The position numbers were made by a program, and so were the translations under genes. Under the pieces are notes generated by a model. It was given only the letters and a program-made list of their open reading frames with translations. It ran no database searches and was not told the DNA's origin. Shown here in pieces: positions 7,514 through 15,151 of a stretch of DNA of 39,615 nucleotides (position 1 is its first letter; each line of letters begins with the position of its first letter). Where the stretch lies: the NCBI GenBank assembly GCA_013298805.1, contig JAAFIU010000012.1, positions 1 through 39,615 on the forward strand, written 5' to 3'. Origin of the DNA: Cytophagales bacterium. Its GTDB lineage: Bacteria > Bacteroidota > Bacteroidia > Cytophagales > Spirosomataceae.

Positions 7514-9769
7514 ATGTCAAAAACCGTAGAAGTAGCAATAGATTTAGAGCAGGAAAGAAAAGAAATCCTCAAACGGTACAGAAAATTACTTCATACCGCC
7601 CGTCCATATCTTCAAGATGATGATGCCAAATTAATAAAGCAAGCCTTTCTGATGTCAGCAGATGCTCATAAAGAAATGAGACGAAAATCTGGCGAACCTT
7701 ACATTTATCACCCTATTGCCGTTGCTCAAATTTGCGTGGAGGAAATCGGTTTGGGAGCTACGTCCATTATGTGTGCCTTGCTACACGATGTTGTAGAAGA
7801 TACCGAAATAGAATTGAGTGAAATTGAAGGAATCTTTGGGAAGAATGTTGCCAAAATTATTGATGGACTTACTAAAATATCAGGGGTTTTTGATTATGGT
7901 AGTTCGCAACAGGCAGAAAATTTCCGAAAAATGCTCCTAACGCTTTCGGATGATATTCGAGTGATTTTGATTAAACTCGCCGACCGTCTGCACAATATGC
8001 GAACGCTGGGCAGTATGGCTCGTGATAAACAACTCAAAATCGCTTCTGAAACCTTTTATTTGTATGCCCCGTTGGCTCACCGTTTGGGTTTGCACGCTAT
8101 CAAATCGGAATTAGAGGATTTATGTTTGAAATATACCGAGCCAGAAGCATACAAAGATATTGCTCGAAAATTAAAGGAAACGAAAACTTCTCGTGAAGGA
8201 TTTATTCAAAACTTTATTCGTCCAATCGAAAAAGATTTGAATGGAATGGGCTTTAAAAACATTGTGAAAGGTCGCCCGAAATCTATTTATTCGATTTATA
8301 ATAAACTCAAAAAGAACAATACGCCTTTTGAAGAAATCTATGACCTTTTTGCGGTTAGAGTAATTTTAAATGTACCTGCCGAACAAGAAAAAGCCGCTTG
8401 TTGGGCAGTTTACTCAATGGTGACCGACCATTATAAACCCAATCCCGACCGACTGAAAGACTGGATTTCTAACCCAAAATCAAACGGTTATGAGTCTTTA
8501 CACACAACTGTAATGAGTTCGGGGAAGCGTGGGCGTTGGGTAGAAGTACAAATTCGTAGCACACGGATGGATGAAATTGCGGAGAAGGGTTTTGCCGCTC
8601 ACTGGAAATACAAAGGTAATGATACCCGAACCAATACCGCTTTTGAGTCGTGGTTGAGCCAAATTAGAGAAGCCTTAGATAATTCAGATAAATCCCAGTC
8701 TGCCGTTGATTTGGTGGATGATATTCGGAGTAGTTTATACAACGAAGAAGTTTTTGTTTATACGCCAAAAGGCAAATTAGTTGTTTTGAAAGACGGAGCA
8801 ACGGCTTTGGACTTTGCCTTTGAAATTCACACCGAAGTAGGAGCAAGGTGTATTGGTGCGAAGGTAAATAGCCGTTTAGTACCCTTGAGCCATAAGCTCA
8901 AAACGGGTGATATTATCGAATGTATGACTTCCCCAAAACAAAAACCATCGGAAGATTGGTTGCAGTTTGTGGTTACAACCAAAGCCAAGTCACGCATTAA
9001 AGACTATATCAAAGAAGCCAATAAATCGCACGTTATCATGGGGCGTGATATGGTTGAACACCGCTTGAAAGTGTTGGGTGTTACCCCACTTACCCTTGAA
9101 GTGACCAACCAGTTAAGAGCGTATTTTAATGCCAAGGATTCTAATGATTTATTTTATCGTTTTGGTAAAGGATATTTGCAATTAGATGAGTTAAAGCGTT
9201 GGAAGTCAGACCGTGAAGCCCACGAGCGTAAGCAAGAAGCCAAGTCAATAAAAGAGCCTTTGATGGACACAAAGAGTGTTACGAAGGAGCTGAAAAAACT
9301 GCATGGGGATAAGAAAAATGCCGACGGAATCTTGATTGGAGAAGACATGGATAAGGTAGATTATACCTTAGCAAAATGTTGTAACCCAATTGCGGGCGAT
9401 GATGTTTTTGGCTTTGTAACCATCAACGAAGGTATCAAAATTCACCGAACATCTTGCCCAAATGCCACCGAATTACTGTCTCGTCACGGTGATAGAGTAA
9501 TCAAAGCTTTTTGGACAAGCCAAATACAAATGTCATTCTTGGCTCAGTTGGTTATTCGTGGTACCGACCGCATGGGATTGATGAACGACATTACTCGGGT
9601 TATTTCAAAGGAATTAAAAGTGAATATTCAGAACCTTTCTATTGGTGTAAAAGAGGGGATTTTTGAAGGTAAAATAGCTTTAATGGTAAGTGATACCAGC
9701 CATTTAGAAATCCTTGTGAATCTGCTTGAACAAGTAGAAGGCGTTATTGAGGTGGAAAGAGAAGCGTAG
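7514..9769 (+). CDS. Bifunctional (p)ppGpp synthetase/hydrolase (Rel/SpoT)
   Basis: 751 aa, full length. The N-terminal HD hydrolase is intact: His66, His91-Asp92 (LLHDVVEDT) and Asp157 (IKLADRLHNMRT). The synthetase domain (about 235-370) has GRPKSIYSIYNKL, YDLFAVRVI, NGYESLHTTV and EVQIRS. Then come TGS (about 413-475), a helical region, the zinc-finger-like conserved cysteine domain (YTLAKCCNP, HRTSCPN) and a C-terminal ACT domain (about 675-751). It makes and degrades the stringent alarmone from GTP/GDP and ATP, sensing stalled ribosomes. With both active sites intact it is probably the main long RSH enzyme here. It is probably transcribed alone and ends at a hairpin shared with the VOC gene. 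Confidence 0.95.
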   Translation: MSKTVEVAIDLEQERKEILKRYRKLLHTARPYLQDDDAKLIKQAFLMSADAHKEMRRKSGEPYIYHPIAVAQICVEEIGLGATSIMCALLHDVVEDTEIELSEIEGIFGKNVAKIIDGLTKISGVFDYGSSQQAENFRKMLLTLSDDIRVILIKLADRLHNMRTLGSMARDKQLKIASETFYLYAPLAHRLGLHAIKSELEDLCLKYTEPEAYKDIARKLKETKTSREGFIQNFIRPIEKDLNGMGFKNIVKGRPKSIYSIYNKLKKNNTPFEEIYDLFAVRVILNVPAEQEKAACWAVYSMVTDHYKPNPDRLKDWISNPKSNGYESLHTTVMSSGKRGRWVEVQIRSTRMDEIAEKGFAAHWKYKGNDTRTNTAFESWLSQIREALDNSDKSQSAVDLVDDIRSSLYNEEVFVYTPKGKLVVLKDGATALDFAFEIHTEVGARCIGAKVNSRLVPLSHKLKTGDIIECMTSPKQKPSEDWLQFVVTTKAKSRIKDYIKEANKSHVIMGRDMVEHRLKVLGVTPLTLEVTNQLRAYFNAKDSNDLFYRFGKGYLQLDELKRWKSDREAHERKQEAKSIKEPLMDTKSVTKELKKLHGDKKNADGILIGEDMDKVDYTLAKCCNPIAGDDVFGFVTINEGIKIHRTSCPNATELLSRHGDRVIKAFWTSQIQMSFLAQLVIRGTDRMGLMNDITRVISKELKVNIQNLSIGVKEGIFEGKIALMVSDTSHLEILVNLLEQVEGVIEVEREA

Positions 9770-9782
9770 TTTTAAATAGTTT

Positions 9783-9848
9783 GATGTTCGTTTTTCGATG
9801 CTCGATATCAGGTAATTACCCAATATTGAGCATCGAAAAACGAACATC
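9783..9848. terminator. Heptad-periodic 21-bp inverted repeat between convergent genes
   Basis: The arms 9783-9803 and 9828-9848 are exact complements. Each reads as consecutive 7-mers: GATGTTC, GTTTTTC, GATGCTC, GATATCA. The loop contains the palindrome GGTAATTACC (9811-9820). It sits between the rel stop (+) and the VOC stop (-), where it could terminate both transcripts; it is a member of the window-wide heptad family. Confidence 0.85.
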
Positions 9849-9850
9849 GA

Positions 9851-10216
9851 CTATTTATAAAATTCGCCAAAATGCCACAAAACTCCCGCTGGGTCATGCA
9901 AAAAACATTCTCTACCCCAATCATAGCTTTGAATTGGTACAAGTCTCACTCCTTCGTATTTATCGCTCAAATTTAAGGCAGAAAGTTCATCCCAGTACCT
10001 GTTAATATCGTCAACTTCCAAGAAAATCATAGAGTTATCAATCCAATCTTTGACGTAAGCATCTTGTAAGTAGAAGCCTAATTCTTCAGTCTTGAAAAGA
10101 GACATATTATGTCCTAAAATCACTTCTTCAAAACCCAAATCTCGGTAGAAATTGCGTGAAATTTCAAAGTCTTTTGCTCCAATAAACGGTCTGATTGATT
10201 TTGCTTTATGTTCCAT
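9851..10216 (-). CDS. VOC-superfamily (glyoxalase/bleomycin-resistance-like) protein
   Basis: 121 aa, one VOC unit pair. Seen: IRPFIGAKDFEISRNFYRDLGFEE at the N-terminus, then MSLFKTEELGFYLQD, SMIFLEVDDINRYWDEL, and the C-terminal ECFLHDPAGVLWHFGEF, the usual order of the betaalphabetabetabeta modules. The absence of His at the first module metal site suggests it need not be a metal-dependent glyoxalase; the substrate is unknown. The 260-bp gap upstream, up to fur, shows nothing I can interpret beyond AT-rich promoter space. Confidence 0.82.
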   Translation of the reverse strand: MEHKAKSIRPFIGAKDFEISRNFYRDLGFEEVILGHNMSLFKTEELGFYLQDAYVKDWIDNSMIFLEVDDINRYWDELSALNLSDKYEGVRLVPIQSYDWGRECFLHDPAGVLWHFGEFYK

Positions 10217-10476
10217 TTTGTTGTTGTTTTATGGATTGACTCTATTGGTAAATTTATTGAAAAAGATGTGTTTTACCTATTCCGTCCCTAATTTATACAA
10301 GATTCCTATCTAATCTAACACCAGCGATAAACTGAAAATGAAAGAATGCCAAAAAAGCGTTGATTGTGGTATTTCAAGTAAATAATTTCTCTATCTATCA
10401 AAAATTGATTTAATTTGTAATACATAATAGAATTAGTCCAGATTAATGGAGAGTTAGACTAATATTACCACAAAGA

Positions 10477-10959
10477 ATGCAATCAAATACAGATTCTGTT
10501 AAAAAAATATTTACGGCGTATCTTGAAAATAAAGGACTTCGTAAAACCCCCGAACGCTTCGCTATTTTGGAGGAAATATATTCACGAGACGACCATTTTG
10601 ATGTTGAAGAATTGTATATTTCAATGAAAAATAAGAAATATCAAGTTTCACGTGCCACGGTTTATAATACGCTTGATGTATTGGTTGAGTGTGATTTGGT
10701 AACGAAGCATCAATTTGGACGTAATCAGGCTCAGTACGAAAAATCGTATGGTCGTCGTCAGCATGACCACTTGATTTGCACTGATTGTCATCACGTTACC
10801 GAGTTTTGTGACCCACGTGTACAAGGAATTCAGAACATGGTAGGGGAGATGCTCCAATTTAATGTCATGCACCACTCTTTGATTTTTTATGGTTCATGCA
10901 CCAAAACGGACTGTGAACATAAAAAAGCGATGTTGGCAGAACAACGAGAAATTATTTAG
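10477..10959 (+). CDS. Fur-family metal- or peroxide-sensing repressor
   Basis: 160 aa. The N-terminal winged helix (about 10-85: [35 protein letters not shown]) and C-terminal dimerisation domain are both present. Metal sites seen: H40 in HFDVEEL, HDH at 96-98, and two structural CxxC-type zinc pairs (C101/C104 and C141/C146). The ligand set fits Fur or PerR; sequence alone does not decide which. No direct iron or peroxide genes are adjacent. It is transcribed alone; a GACTAAT/ATTAGTC half-site pair lies upstream (about 10434-10462), but its 18-nt spacing is unlike a Fur box. Confidence 0.9.
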   Translation: MQSNTDSVKKIFTAYLENKGLRKTPERFAILEEIYSRDDHFDVEELYISMKNKKYQVSRATVYNTLDVLVECDLVTKHQFGRNQAQYEKSYGRRQHDHLICTDCHHVTEFCDPRVQGIQNMVGEMLQFNVMHHSLIFYGSCTKTDCEHKKAMLAEQREII

Positions 10960-10974
10960 AGTAATGATAGGATT

Positions 10975-11015
10975 AAAAAAATAACAGTAATGATTGTCAT
11001 TACTGTTATTTTTTT
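10975..11015. terminator. Bidirectional terminator between fur-family gene and tpiA
   Basis: A perfect 19-bp stem (10975-10993 with 10997-11015) closes on a 3-nt loop, with seven A at one end and seven T at the other. It serves the converging fur-family (+) and tpiA (-) transcripts. Confidence 0.92.
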
Positions 11016-11026
11016 GAATTTATTTT

Positions 11027-11042
11027 ACAGACTGAAGTCTGT
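11027..11042. repeat. Short palindrome ACAGACTGAAGTCTGT
   Basis: A 16-nt palindrome of the form CAGACTnAAGTCTG lies just after the tpiA stop. A close relative (CAGACTAAAGTCTG) occurs at 25781-25794, pairing with a further copy at 25750-25761. Confidence 0.6.
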
Positions 11043-11047
11043 GTTAC

Positions 11048-11809
11048 TTAAAATGATTTTGCGATGTTTGTAAACTCACGAGATTTCAATGAAGCACCAC
11101 CGATAAGTCCACCATCTACGTCTGGACACGCAAAAAGCTCTTCTGCATTTTTCTCGTTGCAACTTCCACCGTATAAAATAGACGTATTATCTGCCACTTC
11201 TTGTCCGTATTTTGTAGCTAAGTGACCTCTCAAGTATGCGTGCATATCTTGTGCTTGTTGAGAAGAAGCAGTCAAACCTGTACCGATTGCCCAGATTGGT
11301 TCGTAAGCGATAACTACTTTGCCAAATTCTTCAGCCGAAAGGTGAAAAAGACTGTCTGTCAATTGTGAAGCTACAAATTCAAAGAAACCTTCAGCCTGAC
11401 GTTGTTCCAATGTTTCACCACAACAGAAAATAGGTGTTAAGCCATTTTCTAAAACGATATTTACTTTTTCAGCTAAAACTTCGTTGCTTTCGTTGAAATA
11501 TTGACGACGCTCAGAGTGTCCCAAAATAACGTGAGTAGCTCCGATAGACTTCAACATTGAAGCTGAAATTTCGCCTGTATAAGCACCAGAAGCCTTATTT
11601 GAACAGTTTTGAGCCGCAATACCCATGTTGGCAACTGCTTCTGTATGTTTTTGTAAAGTTGTCAAGTACAAAGCAGGAGGAGCGATAATCACCTGAACGT
11701 CAGAATTTACTTCGTCCTTTACCATGTGAACCACTTCAGAAGCTAAAATCAAGGCTTCTTCCATTGATTTATTCATTTTCCAGTTTCCTGCAACAATTTT
11801 CTTTCTCAT
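11048..11809 (-). CDS. tpiA: Triose-phosphate isomerase
   Basis: 253 aa, normal length. TpiA interconverts dihydroxyacetone phosphate and glyceraldehyde-3-phosphate in glycolysis and gluconeogenesis. Seen: the N-terminal GNWKMN with catalytic Lys11, the electrophilic His98 in LGHSERR, the catalytic base Glu170 in AYEPIWAIGTG, and the phosphate-binding YGGSC and GGLIGGASL segments. All catalytic residues are intact. It has its own -7-like element and its own terminator, so it is probably a single transcription unit. Confidence 0.97.
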   Translation of the reverse strand: MRKKIVAGNWKMNKSMEEALILASEVVHMVKDEVNSDVQVIIAPPALYLTTLQKHTEAVANMGIAAQNCSNKASGAYTGEISASMLKSIGATHVILGHSERRQYFNESNEVLAEKVNIVLENGLTPIFCCGETLEQRQAEGFFEFVASQLTDSLFHLSAEEFGKVVIAYEPIWAIGTGLTASSQQAQDMHAYLRGHLATKYGQEVADNTSILYGGSCNEKNAEELFACPDVDGGLIGGASLKSREFTNIAKSF

Positions 11810-11830
11810 TATTTTTTGGTTTTATTTACA

Positions 11831-11838
11831 CAAAATTA
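11831..11838 (-). promoter_or_regulatory. Candidate -7 element (TAATTTTG) for tpiA
   Basis: On the minus strand TAATTTTG fits TAnnTTTG exactly, 21 bp upstream of the tpiA ATG. No clear -33 TTG is present at the expected distance. Confidence 0.45.
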
Positions 11839-11888
11839 TGAATGTCAATCTTTAATTCCGAATCTATCTTGAAAATTTCAGTTTTTGA

Positions 11889-12025
11889 GTAGATTTGAGG
11901 TTCGAGTTTCGATGTTTGATACTGGATTTGTTTCAGATAACCGTTTAATTCAAAAGCCTTGCAGAAAAAAATTCTACAAGGCTTTTGGTATCTCGAAAAT
12001 CGATTTACAAACATCGAATCTCGAA
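11889..12025. repeat. Heptad-periodic inverted repeat enclosing a terminator
   Basis: Left arm units are GATTTGA, GGTTCGA, GTTTCGA, TGTTTGA and TACTGGA; right arm units are TCTCGAA, AATCGAT, TTACAAA, CATCGAA and TCTCGAA. TTCGAGTTTCGATGTTTG (11901-11918) pairs with 12008-12025 at 17 of 18 positions. The arms surround the terminator at 11951-11987, between the TPR-Ppx-like gene and tpiA. Confidence 0.8.
11951..11987 (-). terminator. Intrinsic terminator of the TPR/Ppx-like gene
   Basis: CAAAAGCCTTG (11951-11961) pairs perfectly with CAAGGCTTTTG (11977-11987), 40 bp after the stop of the minus-strand gene. The U-run is short. Confidence 0.7.
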
Positions 12026-12026
12026 A

Positions 12027-13445
12027 TTATAATTCTTTTTTCACAGCGTAATCGTCAGAGATGATTTTGAAAATATATCCTGAAATCCACGCTACGTCAC
12101 CACCTTTGATGAAGTAAAAACGTTTTTGAACTCCGTCACGAGCATATTCTTTCATTACGGTTTCTAAAATGGTAGCTCCCGCAATAATGTCTTGGTTGTT
12201 GTACAATTTAGTCGTAATGGTTTTTACATCCTCTTCTGCCAATTGTCTTGCCACAGGGTCAGCAATTTTTCCGAAATCTGGACTAATCAATTCTTCATAA
12301 TTTGTTACAGACATTTGACGGAATTTTTTCACATCGTCTAAGGTGACTTCTACTGGACGACCAATAATTGCAGCACGCTCAGGGTGTAATAAGGTGTTCA
12401 TTACGAAAGCGATACCTCCTAATAAATACACATTTTTACGGTTTTTCAAACCAACACGACGGTTCATTTCGATAGCCATTTCTTCACGTACAGCGATAAT
12501 TTCGTTATCAACTCCTGCAATATATCCTTTGATGTCTGCATCTGGATATTTGGTTTTAACAATTTTGCCAAAAGCTTTTGTTCCGTAAGGGAAGTTTACT
12601 GCTTCAAATTTTGAACGGTTTAATAAGTATCCACCTTTTACGTTACCACCGCCAATATCCATGATTGATGATGATAAGTGTAATTCTGGAACAATCATGG
12701 CTAATGCACCATATTTTGCTTCATCTTCAAAAGAAACAACGTCCACTTTTAAACTTGGATTTCTTGCGGCATCTCTGATGGCAGCTACTAATTCAGCTTC
12801 TTTTCCTGGAGCTTTATCGGTTGCTTGTTTCAATCCACTACTCATTACAACAAATAGACGGTCGGCAACTACGGCATTTTTGATGGTTGCAGTATCAATT
12901 AAGTCTTTAACAGCAGCGGCAGTTTCTCTGATTGAAGTAGCTGATAAAGCACTTGGCTCAGTATTGATTGACATACTTTTTCTTAGATTATACGTCAGAC
13001 CTTTTTTGGGAGAAACCGAAACGCCGATGATGCTCAATTTCACACCTTTTGAACCGATGTCAATACCTGCAAACAGTTCTTCAGTTTCTTTCAAACCCGC
13101 CATTAATTGTATAAGAGCTTTTTCACTCATACCCATTTTAAGAGAACGGTAAATATCAATGGCTTTCGTGAAATTACGAGATGCTTCAAGGGTATTTTCT
13201 TGGTCACGGTACAAAAAACCTAAGTTTTCATAAGCGGCTGCTTCCCAATATTTGTCTTTATTTCTAACAATATTGAGTGCCTTATTGAGATATTCTTCGG
13301 CTTGGTCGTACTGTTTTACTTCACGTAAAGTATTACCAGTTTTAACATATTTGAGGGCTGTATTGAAGTCCGCAGTAACTTGTTGTGTAAAACCTGATGT
13401 CCACACAAACATTCCTAAAAGAAGAGTTAATATTAATTTTTTCAT
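12027..13445 (-). CDS. Exported TPR protein with a Ppx/GppA-like ASKHA ATPase domain
   Basis: 472 aa. Residues 1-20 are a clear signal peptide (MKKLILTLLLGMFVWTSGFT, then QQ). Two or three TPR helices follow (about 25-115: YDQAEEYLNKALNIV, AAYENLGFLYR, TLEASRNFTKAIDIY). From 125 the sequence has the landmarks of the actin/Hsp70/sugar-kinase fold as used in exopolyphosphatase/pppGpp phosphohydrolase: AGIDIGSKGVKLSII (phosphate 1 loop), FEDEAKYGALA (239-249, matching the catalytic Glu region), MDIGGGNVKGGYL (phosphate 2 loop, with Asn-Val where Ppx has Ser-Thr) and FPYGTKAFG (285-293). The C-terminus has a second glycine-rich segment (LLGGIAFVM). Export is predicted; activity and substrate are unknown. 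A small secreted protein lies 43 bp upstream. Confidence 0.75.
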   Translation of the reverse strand: MKKLILTLLLGMFVWTSGFTQQVTADFNTALKYVKTGNTLREVKQYDQAEEYLNKALNIVRNKDKYWEAAAYENLGFLYRDQENTLEASRNFTKAIDIYRSLKMGMSEKALIQLMAGLKETEELFAGIDIGSKGVKLSIIGVSVSPKKGLTYNLRKSMSINTEPSALSATSIRETAAAVKDLIDTATIKNAVVADRLFVVMSSGLKQATDKAPGKEAELVAAIRDAARNPSLKVDVVSFEDEAKYGALAMIVPELHLSSSIMDIGGGNVKGGYLLNRSKFEAVNFPYGTKAFGKIVKTKYPDADIKGYIAGVDNEIIAVREEMAIEMNRRVGLKNRKNVYLLGGIAFVMNTLLHPERAAIIGRPVEVTLDDVKKFRQMSVTNYEELISPDFGKIADPVARQLAEEDVKTITTKLYNNQDIIAGATILETVMKEYARDGVQKRFYFIKGGDVAWISGYIFKIISDDYAVKKEL

Positions 13446-13488
13446 GATTCGGGTTAAATAATTTGATGAAATATATAGTTGATTTTAA

Positions 13489-13812
13489 TCATTGATTATT
13501 AGTTTTCTGGAATAATGGCGAGCTTGTATTAGCTGGGTCAATTTCAATTACAGTGTCTTTTCGGGTAATAGTTGACTTGCGTGTTTTTGCTTTTGTATTT
13601 AGCTTTTTTACAGGTTGTTTTGCATTTACCTTTTTTATGGGTGTTTGTCGTTGAGTTTCGGATAGACCCATTGCTTGAATATTAGAGAATAAATTCAAAC
13701 AAAAAAATAAAAATGCTGTAAAAAATAGCTTTGTCAAGAGAGTGTTCTTATCTGTTTTTCTTAACAGAATGAAGTCATTAAATGGCGACTTTTTGTTGAT
13801 AGTATGTTTCAT
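13489..13812 (-). CDS. Small secreted or membrane-anchored basic protein
   Basis: 107 aa, not recognised. One hydrophobic helix (about 28-48: LLTKLFFTAFLFFCLNLFSNIQA) looks like a late signal peptide with AMG at its end. The remainder is rich in Lys, Thr and Gln (QPVKKLNTKAKTRKSTITRK), strongly basic and probably unstructured. It lies 43 bp ahead of the exported TPR/Ppx-like gene on the same strand, so the two may share a transcript. It could bind an anionic polymer, but that is a guess from charge alone. Confidence 0.55.
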   Translation of the reverse strand: MKHTINKKSPFNDFILLRKTDKNTLLTKLFFTAFLFFCLNLFSNIQAMGLSETQRQTPIKKVNAKQPVKKLNTKAKTRKSTITRKDTVIEIDPANTSSPLFQKTNNQ

Positions 13813-14178
13813 GGGAGAAAGGTTTTTATAATTAAATACTTGATAAACAAGTACTTCTTTTTATACGAAAATAGCTATTGAGTATTTGATAAACAAAAAT
13901 GTTTTAAACTTTTATTGAAAACTCATTTAACCTATCTTTCGATGTAAAAAAATAGCATTTATTGATTAGTTTGTTGGACTTAATTTTTATGCTGAAACTA
14001 TTTGGATGGAATAATATAATTGTGCTATCAAAATATTAGGTTGTTTGGGTTAATCAATGTAAAAATGTAGAATAAGTTTCGTAGAGAAAAATGAAAAATT
14101 GAACTTGAAAATCCACAAAAAAGGGAAGACTTTTATTACTAAAAATCTTCCCTTTTTTGTATATAATAGAATGATTGA
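13813..14178. other. Intergenic region between the small basic gene and fabI
   Basis: 366 bp, AT-rich. Next to the small basic gene it has two related segments ACTTGATAAACAAGT (a 15-nt palindrome, about 13849) and TATTTGATAAACAAA (about 13886), possibly operator half-sites. At the other end is the fabI terminator. I see no gene. Confidence 0.5.
14117..14158 (-). terminator. Intrinsic terminator of fabI
   Basis: AAAAAAGGGAAGA (14117-14129) pairs with TCTTCCCTTTTTT (14146-14158); on the minus strand the stem ends in a run of U, 21 bp after the fabI stop. Confidence 0.88.
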
Positions 14179-14985
14179 CTACATTTTTGCAACAATTTCT
14201 TCAGAGATACCAACACAGTTGAATCCTCCATCATGGAAAAGATTTTGCATCGTTACTTTTTTAGTTAAGTCAGAGAATAAAGTAATTACGTAGTCTGCAC
14301 ATTCATCAGCCGAAGCATTTCCTAAAGGAGCCATTTGATTGGTGTATTCATAAAAGGCATTGAAACCTGATATTCCTGTTCCTGCGGTTGTTTTGGTTGG
14401 CGACTGTGAAACTGTATTTACTCTTGTTCCGTTTTTCTTGCCATATACATAACCATACGAGCGAGCTATTGACTCTAACATGGCTTTAGCTTGTGCCATG
14501 TCCGTATAGTCTGGGAATGAGCGTTGAGCGGCAATGTATGATAAAGCTACTACCGAACCATTATTATTGATTGCGTCCATTTTGTCGGCAACTTGTAACA
14601 TTTTGTGGAACGAAAGAGCTGAAACGTCTAATGATTTCAAAAACCATTCGTAGTTTAAGTCACTGTAAAGGCGGTTTTTGCGGATATTTGTACTCATTCC
14701 GATTGAGTGTAATACAAAGTCAACTTTTCCTCCCAAAGCTTCCATCGAACCTTCGTAAAGTTTTTCTAAATCTTCCACAGAAGTAGCATCAGCAGGGATA
14801 ATTTTTGCTTCACATTCTTCCGCTAATTTATTGATTTCGCCCATACGCATGGCTAATGGTGCGTTTGTGAGTGTGAAAATTGCTCCTTCTTCTTTGGCAC
14901 GTTGAGCCACTTTCCAAGCGATTGAGTTAGCATCTAATGCTCCTGAGATAATACCTCTTTTTCCTTTTAAAAGACCGTATGACAT
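14179..14985 (-). CDS. fabI: Enoyl-[acyl-carrier-protein] reductase (NADH)
   Basis: 268 aa, normal for FabI, which reduces trans-2-enoyl-ACP in each round of fatty-acid elongation. Seen: the divergent SDR cofactor segment ISGALDANSIAWKVAQ, HSIGMSTN around 93-100, and the FabI catalytic pair Tyr150 (SYIAAQ) and Tyr160-x6-Lys167 (YTDMAQAK) that distinguishes it from classical SDRs. LFHDGGFNCVG closes the protein near the C-terminus. It is the likely target for triclosan-type inhibitors in this strain. It is transcribed alone with its own terminator. Confidence 0.95.
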   Translation of the reverse strand: MSYGLLKGKRGIISGALDANSIAWKVAQRAKEEGAIFTLTNAPLAMRMGEINKLAEECEAKIIPADATSVEDLEKLYEGSMEALGGKVDFVLHSIGMSTNIRKNRLYSDLNYEWFLKSLDVSALSFHKMLQVADKMDAINNNGSVVALSYIAAQRSFPDYTDMAQAKAMLESIARSYGYVYGKKNGTRVNTVSQSPTKTTAGTGISGFNAFYEYTNQMAPLGNASADECADYVITLFSDLTKKVTMQNLFHDGGFNCVGISEEIVAKM

Positions 14986-15098
14986 TTTGATTTGGGATTT
15001 TTAATTTCTGATTTGGGATTTTAAAAATCTACCCAAATTAGATTTGTACATTCTTTTTTGTTACAAAAGTACATAGATTTTATAAGAAAAAACAAAAA

Positions 15099-15127
15099 AG
15101 TCGCTTGCTGAATATCAACGAGCGACT
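15099..15127 (-). terminator. Terminator of the DUF4097 gene
   Basis: AGTCGCT (15099-15105) pairs with AGCGACT (15121-15127); on the minus strand the hairpin is followed by TTTTTTG, 25 bp after the stop of the DUF4097 gene. Confidence 0.8.
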
Positions 15128-15151
15128 AATACTTAACCAAAACTAAATTAA

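Noticed and set aside
9781-10005. Plus-strand frame across the VOC gene end
   Set aside because: It overlaps the shared hairpin and the antisense of a well-supported gene.
10434-10462. Fur box upstream of the Fur-family gene
   Set aside because: ATTAGTC/GACTAAT half-sites are 18 nt apart, unlike the 7-1-7 or 19-bp Fur/PerR operators.
11826-12014. 62-codon minus-strand frame between tpiA and the TPR gene
   Set aside because: It covers a terminator and a heptad inverted repeat; the translation is repeat-derived.
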